From positions 62,001 to 126,000 of the forward strand of contig NZ_VRLV01000022.1 in assembly GCF_009760925.1 (NCBI RefSeq): DNA of 64,000 bases. Direction: 5' to 3'. The translations under genes were made by a program, and so were the position numbers. Below, piece by piece: positions 44,504 to 52,523 of this stretch; within the stretch, counting starts at the first letter, position 1, and each line of letters starts with the position of its first letter. Below the pieces are notes generated by a model. That model was not told where the DNA came from and made no database searches. It saw only the letters and a list, made by a program, of their open reading frames with translations. The stretch comes from Nonomuraea typhae (GTDB lineage: Bacteria > Actinomycetota > Actinomycetes > Streptosporangiales > Streptosporangiaceae).

Positions 44504-44832
44504 CTCCGGTCGACGACCAGCACCCCACTCACTGTGACCGCCGCATCAAAATCCATCAAGATACGAAACGGAAACCATGCCACTGAGCGCGAGCTCCCAC
44601 CGGCCCGGCCCGCTGCGCTGGACCTATCACGGACCGTGACTTGCTCAGCCTCACGCCATCGCTCATGCAGACGGGCAGACGAAGTCCCGCTACACCATCG
44701 AGGGTCGTCCTCTCGGTCTACTTGAGCCTGAGAGGGCGTTGCGCGAGTAGATGTCTTTGATGTCGCAGTGTGATCGGGTGGTTTTATAGCGTTACCGCCT
44801 GTCGGCCGGTGCGCGTGTGCTGAGATGGCTGG

Positions 44833-45666
44833 GTGAGCGAGCGCAAGCCGTACCCGAGTGACTTATCCGACGAGCAGTGGGCGTTGATCGAACCGGTGAT
44901 CACGGCGTGGAAGGCCGCGCACCGCTCCGTCAGCGGCCACCAGGGCAACTACGCGATGCGCGAGATCGTCAACGCGATCCTCTACCAGGGCCGGACCGGC
45001 TGCCAATGGCAGTACCTGCCGCACGACCTGCCGCCGGGTAGCGCGACCTACTACTACTTCGCCAAATGGCGCGACGACGGAACCGCCCAGAAGATCTGCG
45101 ACCTGCTGCGCTGGCACGTGCGGGAGAACAAGGGCCGATTAGCCGATCCGAGCCTGGTCGTGCTGGACACCCAGAGCGTGCACGCCTCAGCCGGGGTCCC
45201 CCCCACCACGACCGGAAAGGATGCGGCCAAGAAGGTGCCGGGCCGCAAACGTGGCCTGGCCGTGGACGTGCTCGGCCTGGTCATCGCCGTGGTCGTGCTG
45301 GCCGCCTCAGCCCACGACAACACCGCCGGGATCGCTCTGCTGGACCGCATCGCCGCCCACACCGGCGCCACTGTGACCAAAGCACTGGCCGACCAGGGGT
45401 TCAAGAACTCGGTCGTCGACCATGGCGTCACCCTCGGGATCGACGTGGAGATCGTCGAACGCAATCCCGCCAACCGTGCCTTCGTCCCCCAGCCGAAACG
45501 ATGGATCGCCGAGCAGACCTACGGCACCTTGATGCTGCACCGGCGCCTGGTACGCGACTACGAGCACCTGCCGGCCAGCTCCGAATCACGGGTGTATTGG
45601 GCGATGACAGCCGTGATGTCCCGCCGCCTGGCCCACGGCCCCGCTCCGTCGTGGCGCTCGTCGTGA
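44833..45666 (+). CDS. IS5-family transposase
   Basis: A 277-residue transposase. DUF4096-type N-terminus YPSDLSDEQWALIEPVI, AILYQGRTGCQWQYLPHDLPP. DDE residues: Asp in LVVLDTQSVHAS, Asp in KALADQGFKNSV, Glu in KRWIAEQTYGTLMLHRRLVRDYEHL. No stop or frameshift; probably active. GTG start 44833. The stop overlaps the accessory ORF start in GTGA form. Confidence 0.93.
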   Translation: MSERKPYPSDLSDEQWALIEPVITAWKAAHRSVSGHQGNYAMREIVNAILYQGRTGCQWQYLPHDLPPGSATYYYFAKWRDDGTAQKICDLLRWHVRENKGRLADPSLVVLDTQSVHASAGVPPTTTGKDAAKKVPGRKRGLAVDVLGLVIAVVVLAASAHDNTAGIALLDRIAAHTGATVTKALADQGFKNSVVDHGVTLGIDVEIVERNPANRAFVPQPKRWIAEQTYGTLMLHRRLVRDYEHLPASSESRVYWAMTAVMSRRLAHGPAPSWRSS

Positions 45667-46103
45667 CCAGAGCCGGCGGGCAGGAGCCAGATCCCGGCAC
45701 GTGGCTGCTGGACAAGATCGATGCCCGTGAACAGGCCGTGACCTGCCAGATCGAGCAGACCCGCGCCGAGATCGACACCCTGACCACACGACTGCGCGAC
45801 CTCGAACAAGCGGCCGAGCACCTGCGGATCACCCGCAAGACGCTGCTCAGTCTCGCCGACCAGCCTGGGGCCGGGAATGTCCCGCCGGCTCCCGTCCTCC
45901 CCAGCCACCCCGCCTACCGGCAGATCCTGGACCTGTTCGCCGACTACGGCCGGCCTCTACGAGCACGCGATCTGTGCGAGGCCATGGACCTACCCATCGT
46001 CGCGAAGAACACCGAGAAGATCCGCGCCAAGCTCAAACGCCTGGTCAGCCAGGGCATCCTCGCCGAGACCGAACCCGGCTTGTTCACTCAGCCGCGTCCG
46101 TAG
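45663..46103 (+). CDS. IS accessory protein: coiled coil plus winged helix
   Basis: A 146-residue protein inside the IS. Residues ~15-60 are a heptad-rich coiled coil (TCQIEQTRAEIDTLTTRLRD, LEQAAEHLRITRKTLLSLA); residues ~75-146 look like a winged helix (YRQILDLFADYGRPLRARDL, KIRAKLKRLVSQGILAETEP). It is coupled to the transposase by GTGA overlap. The role is unknown; DNA-binding helper or regulator of transposition is plausible. Confidence 0.8.
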   Translation: MTRAGGQEPDPGTWLLDKIDAREQAVTCQIEQTRAEIDTLTTRLRDLEQAAEHLRITRKTLLSLADQPGAGNVPPAPVLPSHPAYRQILDLFADYGRPLRARDLCEAMDLPIVAKNTEKIRAKLKRLVSQGILAETEPGLFTQPRP

Positions 46104-46406
46104 CTTCACCGCAACGCTCCTCACCAGCCTGCCCTGCTCAAATCCAAGCGACCAAAGGGGCACCAACTCACGCAACGCCCTCTGAGATGCGAAAACGCAG
46201 ACCCGTCCAACCACAGGCCAAGCCGACTGAAACCAACCCTGGCGGCACGGCCCGGAACGGCCTTCGTGAAGCAGTCAGGTGTGTAGTCCCGGAATCCGGG
46301 CTGCCTCGATGGGCCTGGAAGAACCCGCTATCGACCAGCCAGCGGTGCGAACCGTGCCGGAAGCGGAAGCTGATTTCCAGGTCGGGCCGCCACTGGGTGC
46401 CCTGAG

Positions 46407-46922
46407 TCAGCCCGCCGGACGCTCCACGACGCCGATCACGCTGGACACAGCGATGGTTCCGCCGCCAGGGCGGTCCTGACGGGTGCGGGAGTCGGCGGCG
46501 GCGGCACGGTTGTCTCCCAGCACCCAGAGCCGATCAGGCGGAACCGTGACGGAGAACATGCTGGTGGACGACGGGCTCATGCCCTGGAGATAGGGCTCGT
46601 CCAGCGGCTTGCCGTCGACTACCACGCGTCCTTGCCCGTCACAGCAGTCGACCCGATTGCCGGGCACCCCGATCACGCGGTAGACGAAGACGCCGTCCGC
46701 CCACTCGGGGGCCTTGAACGCGACGATGTCACCCGGCTTCGGCGGCCTGCCGTCCTTGAGCGGCTGAGCGGTGACCGTGGTTCCCCGTTCGATCGTGGGT
46801 TCCATGGCATCGCTGTTGACCTGGATCTTGGCGCCGCCCGTGATCTGCGACACCATGCCGCACCCCGTCAGCAGCGTCATGCTCAGCAGAGCCGCGGCAA
46901 CCCTCATCATCACCCATCCCAT
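46407..46922 (-). CDS. S26 signal-peptidase-like lipoprotein, catalytic dyad absent
   Basis: A 171-residue protein with a lipoprotein signal (LLSMTLLTGCGM). The S26 fold is clear: VNSDAMEPTIERG, PGDIVAFKAPE, YRVIGVPGNRVDCCDGQGRV, PPDRLWVLGDNRAAAADSR. Yet the catalytic Ser, expected just before Met in the SM-x-PT motif, is Ala, and the catalytic Lys before RVIG is Tyr. It is therefore probably not a protease. ATG 46922; inner Met codons at 46910 and 46907 are alternatives. Stands alone between the mobile region and the transposase remnant. Confidence 0.87.
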   Translation of the reverse strand: MGWVMMRVAAALLSMTLLTGCGMVSQITGGAKIQVNSDAMEPTIERGTTVTAQPLKDGRPPKPGDIVAFKAPEWADGVFVYRVIGVPGNRVDCCDGQGRVVVDGKPLDEPYLQGMSPSSTSMFSVTVPPDRLWVLGDNRAAAADSRTRQDRPGGGTIAVSSVIGVVERPAG

Positions 46923-47009
46923 AGGGGAAACAAGGCCAGTAAATCTAGCCGACCAGTCCTCCCGACGCTCCCGGACTCCCAGTCCGAGCGCAGGATGCCG
47001 TACGCGATC

Positions 47010-47290
47010 GAGTCATACGTCTTGCCGCCTGCCCGAGCGTCCGATGTGGTCGATGCTCGTTGTAAAACGTCTCGAACTCTCGCAGCGCGTGGAGTAAATG
47101 AGGTTGGTTCCAGATCAGGGTGCGGTCCAGCGGTTCGCGACGGCAGGTCTGTATCCAGCGCTCCATGGTGGAGTTCATGCGCGGGATGCGGATGCCTGTG
47201 GTGACGACCGACCGGTGTGGGAGCGATGCCGTGCTCTTTCGAGATCCCCCACACGGTGGAGGCGGTGATCTTGATGCCGAGTGCGGTCTC
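47010..47290 (-). pseudogene. integrase-core transposase remnant (rve type), internal deletion
   Basis: Reverse-strand pieces: LGIKITASTVWGISKEHGIAP in one frame, then NSTMERWIQTCRREPLDRTL and HALREFETFYNEHRPHRTLG in another. These are the region before and the C-terminal part of an IS481/IS3-like rve transposase; the segment with the first catalytic Asp residues is deleted. Lies directly after the ECF41 gene end. Confidence 0.85.
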
Positions 47291-47297
47291 ACCGGGC

Positions 47298-48236
47298 TCA
47301 GCGGGTCACGGTGGTCTCCCGCTCGACGTGCGACAGCTTCTCGGGATTGCGCACGTGGTAGGCGCCGGTGACGTAGCCGTTCTCCACGCGCACCGCCACC
47401 ACTCCGTCGATCTTTCCGTCGACCCGTACGAGCAGTCCGGGGCCGCCATTGATCTGAACCAGCTCGACCGACCGTTCCGCGTCGCGTTTCCACCAGCCGA
47501 CGGCCAGGAGGCGAGCCACGTTGTCGATCCCCACGACGGGCCGCAGCAGGGCGTGCCTGACTCCGCCGCCGTCGCTCAAGGCGACGACATCGGGCGCGAG
47601 GACGTCCAGCAGGCTCTGCAACTCCCCGGTTTCGACAGCCCGCTGGAATGCCTGGAGCGCGGCCCGGGTCTCGGCCGGGGAGGTGAGGCCGCGGGGTCGG
47701 CGGGCGGCGACATGGGCGCGCGCCCGGTAGGCGATCTGGCGGACCGCGTTCGGGCTCTTGCCGACGGCTTCGGCGATCTCGTCGTAGTCCAGATCGAACA
47801 CCTCGCGCAGCACGAAGACCGCCCGCTCGGTCGGCTGCAACGTCTCCAGCACCAGCAGCATCGCCATCGAGACGCTCTCGGCGAGTTCGACGTCCTCGGC
47901 CACGTCGGGCGCGGTCAGCAACGGCTCGGGCAGCCACGGCCCGACGTAGGACTCTTTGCGCCGGCCGAGCGCGCGTAGCCGGTCCAGCGCCTGCCGGGTG
48001 ACGATCCGCACCAGGTAGGCGCGCTCCTCCCGCACGGTGCCGAGATCGACGTCCACCCAGCGCAGCCAGGTCTCCTGCAGGACGTCTTCGGCGTCGGCGG
48101 CCGAGCCGAGCATCTCGTAGGCGACGGTGAACAGCAGGTTGCGGTGGGCGACGAACGCCTGGGTGGCGGAGTCGACGTGGTCGGCACGATCGAGCGGCTC
48201 GGCTGGGTCTGGACTCGGTTCCCTCCGCTCGGTCAT
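47298..48236 (-). CDS. ECF41-type RNA polymerase sigma factor (SigJ-like)
   Basis: A 312-residue sigma factor. Region 2 (FVAHRNLLFTVAYEMLGSAADAEDVLQETWLRW), region 4 (LQPTERAVFVLREVFDLDYDEIAEAVGKSPNAVRQIAYRARAHV) and a C-terminal SnoaL-like extension of ~120 residues with VQINGGPGLLVRVDGKIDGVV. SWLPEP-like GPWLPEPLL sits in the linker. ECF41 factors lack a separate anti-sigma; the extension controls activity. ATG 48236 is chosen from the family N-terminus. Divergent from its usual targets (CMD-like and epimerase-like genes). Confidence 0.93.
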   Translation of the reverse strand: MTERREPSPDPAEPLDRADHVDSATQAFVAHRNLLFTVAYEMLGSAADAEDVLQETWLRWVDVDLGTVREERAYLVRIVTRQALDRLRALGRRKESYVGPWLPEPLLTAPDVAEDVELAESVSMAMLLVLETLQPTERAVFVLREVFDLDYDEIAEAVGKSPNAVRQIAYRARAHVAARRPRGLTSPAETRAALQAFQRAVETGELQSLLDVLAPDVVALSDGGGVRHALLRPVVGIDNVARLLAVGWWKRDAERSVELVQINGGPGLLVRVDGKIDGVVAVRVENGYVTGAYHVRNPEKLSHVERETTVTR

Positions 48237-48280
48237 GCCCCGCTCCTGCCTGTTCGTTCTCAGCACTGCCACACGCATAA

Positions 48281-48307
48281 GACGTGGGTCTCCATCGCTT
48301 TGTAACA
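48281..48307 (-). promoter_or_regulatory. putative ECF41 promoter of the sigma gene
   Basis: On the reverse strand: TGTTACA, 16-nt spacer, CGTC. Close to the ECF41 consensus TGTCACA/CGTC as I recall. Implies autoregulation. Confidence 0.65.
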
Positions 48308-48340
48308 CCCACGTAGGTGGCCTATGTCACATGGCCGCGC

Positions 48341-48367
48341 TGTTACAGGGATCGGGGCGCCGGCGTC
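48341..48367 (+). promoter_or_regulatory. putative ECF41 promoter of the divergent operon
   Basis: TGTTACA (48341-48347), 16-nt spacer, CGTC (48364-48367): same elements and spacing as on the other strand. A TGTCACA at 48325-48331 is also present but badly spaced. Confidence 0.65.
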
Positions 48368-48444
48368 TCGTGGTCGTCAGCACGCCGCGCGAGCGATCCG
48401 TACGGCACCACGACGAGTTGAGAATGAGAAGGGAAGTCTTCCCC

Positions 48445-48942
48445 ATGTCCTCGCCCACGACGACCGACCAGCGGTCGCGCATGCCCAATCCCCTCCCCTT
48501 CCTCCCCGAGATGGCGGAAGTCAGCCAAGGTCTACACAAAGCCCTCCAGAACGGCGCGATTCCGCAGACCACCATCCACCTGCTGCAGTTGCGCGCCGGG
48601 CAAATCCTCGGCAGCACGTACTTCGCCATCCGGGAGACCGGCAACCTCCGCCGGTTGGGGGAATCGGAGGAGCGCATCACCGCCGTGGCCACCTGGCGGG
48701 ACGCCACCTACTTCACCGACGCCGAACGAGTCGCGCTGGAGCTGGTGGAGGCGGTCCTCACCCCGAACCCGTCCGGGGAGCGCGTCCCCGACGAGCTGTA
48801 CGGCAGGGCGTCGGCGCACTACGACGACCAGGCGATGTGGTCGCTCATCATGGTCATCGCCCACATCGGCTTCTTCACCCCCGCCGCTCTCATCGCCAAG
48901 CCGATCCCCGGCATGCCACCCGGCCGGAACTACAGCGAGTAA
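48445..48942 (+). CDS. carboxymuconolactone decarboxylase/AhpD-like protein, redox motif lost
   Basis: A 165-residue protein of the CMD/AhpD fold: LPEMAEVSQGLHKALQNG, IPQTTIHLLQLRAGQILGSTY, ESEERITAVATWRDATYFTDAERVALELVEAVL. The usual CxxCxxxH redox motif after LRAGQ is replaced by STYFAIRET, so peroxidase activity by that mechanism is unlikely. ATG 48445 is preferred. First gene of the ECF41-controlled operon; 15 bp before the NmrA-like gene. Confidence 0.9.
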   Translation: MSSPTTTDQRSRMPNPLPFLPEMAEVSQGLHKALQNGAIPQTTIHLLQLRAGQILGSTYFAIRETGNLRRLGESEERITAVATWRDATYFTDAERVALELVEAVLTPNPSGERVPDELYGRASAHYDDQAMWSLIMVIAHIGFFTPAALIAKPIPGMPPGRNYSE

Positions 48943-48957
48943 GGAAGGAGCACCAGC

Positions 48958-49710
48958 ATGAGCAGCACCACGTTCGCGGTGGCGGGAGCGACCGGGCGGC
49001 TGGGCCGCCACGTCGTCGACGTCCTGACCGAGCGGGGACACCGGGTCGTGCCGATGTCCCGCGCCACCGGGGTGGACATCATCACCGGTGAGCGCCTTGC
49101 CGAAGCCCTCACCGGGGTCGAGGTCATCATCGACGTCGCATCCTGGCACTCCTCCGACCAGGACGCCGCGACGGAGTTCTTCCGTACGTCGGCCCGCAAT
49201 CTGCACGAGGCCGGCCGCAAGGCCGGGGTCGCCCAGATCGCCATGGCCTCCATCATCGGTGCGGACAAGGCCACCGCCGGCTTCCTCGCCGCCAAGAAGG
49301 TGCACGAGGAACTCCTGCTGTCCGGCCCGATCCCCGTCCGCATCCTGCGGGCCGCGCAGTTCCACGAGTTCGTCGGCCAGCTCCTGGACTGGCAGCAGGG
49401 CGACGTCGCCTACCTCCCGGCCCTGCCCGCCCAGCTCGTGGCCTGCCGTACCGTGGCCGAGGAACTGGTGGACCTGGCCTCCGCCCCCTCGGCCCCCGCA
49501 CCACCGATCCCCGAGATCGCCGGCCCTCGCAGGGAGATCCTGGCCGAGGCGGCCCAGCTCCTCGGCGCCCGCCGAGGCATCAAGGTCGTCGGCGTCGACG
49601 GGTCCGGCATGCCCGACGCCGAGATCGCCGCCAACGGCGCCTTCCTGCCCGGCCCGCACGCCAAGCTCGCCGGCCCCACCTTCCAGGAGTGGCTCGGCAC
49701 CCAGCCCTGA
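48958..49710 (+). CDS. NAD(P)-binding NmrA/SDR-type protein (epimerase-like)
   Basis: A 250-residue atypical SDR: Rossmann motif FAVAGATGRLGRHVVDVL, TGVEVIIDVASWH, then a catalytic region without the classical YxxxK (AKKVHEELLLSGPIPVRILRAAQFHEF). This group binds NAD(P)H and acts as a quinone reductase or redox sensor. AAGGAGG precedes ATG 48958. Its place after a CMD-like gene and divergent from an ECF41 factor is the classic ECF41 neighbourhood. Confidence 0.92.
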   Translation: MSSTTFAVAGATGRLGRHVVDVLTERGHRVVPMSRATGVDIITGERLAEALTGVEVIIDVASWHSSDQDAATEFFRTSARNLHEAGRKAGVAQIAMASIIGADKATAGFLAAKKVHEELLLSGPIPVRILRAAQFHEFVGQLLDWQQGDVAYLPALPAQLVACRTVAEELVDLASAPSAPAPPIPEIAGPRREILAEAAQLLGARRGIKVVGVDGSGMPDAEIAANGAFLPGPHAKLAGPTFQEWLGTQP

Positions 49711-49836
49711 GCCGACCTTGCCCTTGTCCTCGGAACTCCCCCTCCCGGGGCCGAGAACAAGGGCTCCCCCGAGCCGCACCCCCCGGCGACTCAGCGGCTG
49801 CCTCTTCGAACGACATCCTCAGAAAGGGGCTCACTC

Positions 49837-49908
49837 AAGCCCGTCACCACGACCGCACTCGTCCTCATCGACCTGCAGAACCTCGTCGTCGGCCTCCCCA
49901 CCAAGTAA
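49837..49908 (+). pseudogene. N-terminal scrap of an isochorismatase-family hydrolase
   Basis: The frame reads VTTTALVLIDLQNLVVGLPT then stops. LVLIDLQN.VVGLPT is the first motif (catalytic Asp) of isochorismatase-like hydrolases. No start codon and no further part of the gene; abuts the hydrolase fragment on the other strand. Confidence 0.7.
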
Positions 49909-50051
49909 TCGGAGAAACCGTGCAGATACAGCACGGCCCGGTTCTGCGGGCGCGAGGCCCTGCGGGTGATGAGCGTGGCGAGGAGTTCGCCCTCCTCATC
50001 CGCGCCCAGCGGTAGGTCGGCCGCGTCGTAGCCAGGCCCGAGCACGTCCAT
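49906..50051 (-). pseudogene. N-terminal scrap of an alpha/beta hydrolase
   Basis: MDVLGPGYDAADLPLGADEEGELLATLI...NRAVLYLHGFSDYL: start of a serine-hydrolase-like protein (oxyanion region LHGF), cut at residue ~49. Beyond it the frame enters the isochorismatase scrap. A deletion junction is at about 49905. Surrounding 49711-50214 holds no other gene. Confidence 0.7.
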
Positions 50052-50214
50052 CCTCGCCCCTCTCGCCGGTTGCGGGCGGGGGGCGCCCTTGGTGTTCCTT
50101 CACCCCGGTTATCGCCCTCGACGGCCAGACAGCTGTACGGTCACCCGCCCAGCTCCGAGGTGAATGTCGAGGCAGGGTCGGCATGTACGGCATCGGCCGG
50201 GGTGGGTTGCAGGG

Positions 50215-51060
50215 TCAGGCCACGCTGTGCTCACCTTGAGCCCGGGCCGACAGGTCCTGCCAGTCGGCCCAGGTCTGCAGCCGGTCGGCGTATGCCTGCT
50301 GGAGCATCGGGTAGAAGCCCAGGCCGAACAGCACCCTCAGCGGCGGGTTGGCGGAGTCGACGAGCGTGAGGAGCGCCTGGGCCGCGGCGGCCGGGTCGCC
50401 GGCGGGCTGCTTGCCCGCGAACCCGGCCAGGCGCTGCCGCAGCCCGTCGTAGATCGGGTCGGGCTGGGCCACGTGGCCGTTGGCCAGCGGGTCCGGGTTC
50501 TTGCCCGAGCGGGTGGCGAAGCCGCCGGGCTCGATCACGGTCACCTTGACGCCGAAGTCGGCGACCTCGCCGGCCAGGGCTTCGTTCAGCCCTTCCAGCG
50601 CCCATTTGGAGGCGTGGTAGGCGCCGCCGAGCGGTACCGCGATCAGGCCGGCCGCCGAGGACAGCTGGATGATGTGCCCGGCGCCCTGTTCGCGCAGGTG
50701 AGGCAGGACTGCCTGGATCACCCACACCGCGCCGAACAGGTTGGTCTCCAGCTGGTCGCGCAGCTGCTGTTCGGTCAGCTCCTCGATCGCGCCGACCTGG
50801 GCGTAGCCGGCGTTGTTCACGATGACGTCCAGGCGGCCGAAGTGCTGCTTGGCCCGCTCGACACTCTCGAAGACGGCGGCCCTGTCGGTCACGTCCATCG
50901 CCAGTGGGAGCACCGCGTCGCCGTAGGCGGTGACCAAATCGTCCAGGCTTTCGGTGGTGCGGGCGGTCGCGGCCACCTGGTCGCCGCGCGACAGGGCCGC
51001 CTCGACGAAGTGGCGGCCCAGGCCGCGGGAGGAACCGGTGACGAACCAGACCTTGCTCAT
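50215..51060 (-). CDS. short-chain dehydrogenase/reductase
   Basis: A 281-residue classical SDR: cofactor motif VTGSSRGLGRHFVEAAL (TGxxxGxG), NNAGYAQVG, catalytic Ser in IIQLSSAAGLI and Tyr-Lys in YHASKWALEGL. Substrate unknown. It lies on the same strand 20 bp after the next SDR gene (51081-51836), likely one operon under the divergent TetR. Confidence 0.94.
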   Translation of the reverse strand: MSKVWFVTGSSRGLGRHFVEAALSRGDQVAATARTTESLDDLVTAYGDAVLPLAMDVTDRAAVFESVERAKQHFGRLDVIVNNAGYAQVGAIEELTEQQLRDQLETNLFGAVWVIQAVLPHLREQGAGHIIQLSSAAGLIAVPLGGAYHASKWALEGLNEALAGEVADFGVKVTVIEPGGFATRSGKNPDPLANGHVAQPDPIYDGLRQRLAGFAGKQPAGDPAAAAQALLTLVDSANPPLRVLFGLGFYPMLQQAYADRLQTWADWQDLSARAQGEHSVA

Positions 51061-51080
51061 GATGGGTTTCCGTTCTTCGT

Positions 51081-51836
51081 TTACCAGGAGATGGGGCCGA
51101 GGCGGTCGATGAAGGTCCCGGTCGGGCCATCGGCGTCGATCGTCGCGAGCTTGATGATCGAGTCGGTGCCCTCGGTGACCGTCAGCTGACCGGTGTGACG
51201 GTTCATGTCGGTGGCGGCGAACTTGCGGTTGGCGACCTCTCCGGGGGTGGCGAGGTTGAACTTGATCTCCGGCAGCGCCTGGGCGTACCGGACGGTGATC
51301 ATGTTCAGCGCCGCCTTGGAGGAGCTGTAGGCGAGCTCGTGCATCTGGGAGGAGGGCTGGCCGGGATCGGTCACGACCGCGAAGGAGCCGACGCCGCTGG
51401 AGACCATCACCACCCGCGGGTTGTCCGCCGCGCGCAGCAGCGGCAGGAAGGCGTGGGTGACCCTGATCGGCCCGTACACGTTGGTGTCGTAGACCGAATG
51501 GACCTCCTCGGCCGTCGCGTCCGCCGGTGCGACGGCGTTGCCCGGCGCGCCGGCGTTGTTGATCAACACATCCAGCCGGTCGGTGTGCTCCCGGACCAGC
51601 CGGACGGCCTCGGTCACCGACTTCTGCGAGGTCACGTCCAGCGGGACCAGGACCACATCGGCGCCGCCCGCGGTCAGCTCGGCGGCGGCCGCCCGGCCCC
51701 GATCCTCATCCCGCGAGCCGAGGAAGACCGTCCAGCCCTGCGCCCCGAGCCGGCGGGCCGCCTCGAAGCCGAGCCCCTTGTTGCCACCGGTGATCAACAC
51801 CGAGGTCTGCCCGGCGCTCGTCACGTTCACCGCCAT
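51081..51836 (-). CDS. short-chain dehydrogenase/reductase
   Basis: A 251-residue SDR: TGGNKGLGFEAARRLGAQG, NNAGAPGNAV, VVMVSSGVG, YSSSKAALNMITVRYAQAL (Tyr-x3-Lys as YSSSK), and a PG-like LATPGEVANRKF. Divergent from the TetR gene, whose 16-bp palindrome lies 24 bp before this start. Probably an NADPH-dependent carbonyl reductase of a xenobiotic or quorum-related compound (guess). Confidence 0.94.
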   Translation of the reverse strand: MAVNVTSAGQTSVLITGGNKGLGFEAARRLGAQGWTVFLGSRDEDRGRAAAAELTAGGADVVLVPLDVTSQKSVTEAVRLVREHTDRLDVLINNAGAPGNAVAPADATAEEVHSVYDTNVYGPIRVTHAFLPLLRAADNPRVVMVSSGVGSFAVVTDPGQPSSQMHELAYSSSKAALNMITVRYAQALPEIKFNLATPGEVANRKFAATDMNRHTGQLTVTEGTDSIIKLATIDADGPTGTFIDRLGPISW

Positions 51837-51859
51837 CGCACATCCCTTCGAGCCAACAA

Positions 51860-51875
51860 AACGTTACGTAACGTT
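51860..51875. promoter_or_regulatory. TetR operator palindrome
   Basis: aacgttacgtaacgtt, perfect 16-bp palindrome upstream of the SDR gene. A related aaacgttacggttt (51917-51930) lies before the tetR start. Together they suggest one repressor acting on both promoters. Confidence 0.8.
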
Positions 51876-51947
51876 CGCAGAGTCTAGGGTAGGGCGTCCC
51901 GGAAGCGTCAAGAACGAAACGTTACGGTTTGGAGGTAGGGTGATCGC

Positions 51948-52523
51948 GTGAGTGATACGGGCGGCCGTACCGCGCGGTCGCGGGCGGCCATACTCCAGAC
52001 GGCGCTCGACATGTGCACCGAGCAGTCCTACGCGGCGGTGACCATGGAGGCCATCGCCACCCGCGCACGGGTCGGCAAGCCGACGCTGTATCGCTGGTGG
52101 CCCTCCAAAGGGGCGCTGATGCTGGACGCGTTGCGCGAATGCCTCGAGCGACGCTACGGCCAGCCGTACTTCCTCATCCCCGACACCGGCGACCTCGCCG
52201 CAGACCTGCGCGCCTGGCTGCACACCATGGTCGAGGTGTTCACCGACCAGCAGGTGCGGGGGCTGCTCGCGGGGGTCGCGGGCACGGCCCAGCATGACCC
52301 CCAGCTCGCCGCCATCCTCAAACAGGAGGTCTACGGCCCTCTGTCGGGGCACAACCGCGAACGAATCCGGCGGGGACAGGAGCGAGGGCAAGGGGCGGGG
52401 CTCGATCCGCACCTGCTGGAGGACCTCCTCATCGCGCCCCTGTGGTACCGGCTGCTGGTGATCGACCAGCCCCTCGGCCCGGACTACGCCGACCGGGTGA
52501 TCGACGCCGTCCTGAGACCCTGA
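51948..52523 (+). CDS. TetR-family regulator (TetR_C_11-like)
   Basis: A 191-residue regulator. DNA-binding part: RSRAAILQTALDMCTEQSYAAVTMEAIATRARVGKPTLYRWW (residues 10-55). The ligand domain has TDQQVRGLLAGVAGTAQHDP and PLWYRLLV typical of the TetR_C_33/C_11 group. GTG 51948. Divergent from two SDR genes. Confidence 0.94.
   Translation: MSDTGGRTARSRAAILQTALDMCTEQSYAAVTMEAIATRARVGKPTLYRWWPSKGALMLDALRECLERRYGQPYFLIPDTGDLAADLRAWLHTMVEVFTDQQVRGLLAGVAGTAQHDPQLAAILKQEVYGPLSGHNRERIRRGQERGQGAGLDPHLLEDLLIAPLWYRLLVIDQPLGPDYADRVIDAVLRP

Larger units (their letters stand above)
44733..46181 (+). mobile_element. intact IS5-family insertion sequence with two ORFs
   Basis: Inverted repeats agggcgttgcgcgag (44733-44747) and ctcacgcaacgccct (46167-46181), 14 of 15 matched. 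Directly flanked by ctgag on both sides (44728-44732, 46182-46186), consistent with a 5-bp target duplication. Contains a complete transposase gene and an overlapping accessory gene. Confidence 0.85.

Noticed and set aside
46187-46406. Possible gene between the IS and the S26-like gene
   Set aside because: Short frames on both strands without a ribosome site or recognisable motif.
39561-47300. Right-hand att copy of the tRNA-Lys element
   Set aside because: I looked for the 3' part of tRNA-Lys (gttcgagccccggg-like) to 47.3 kb and found none; the element end is undefined, so I did not draw its boundary.
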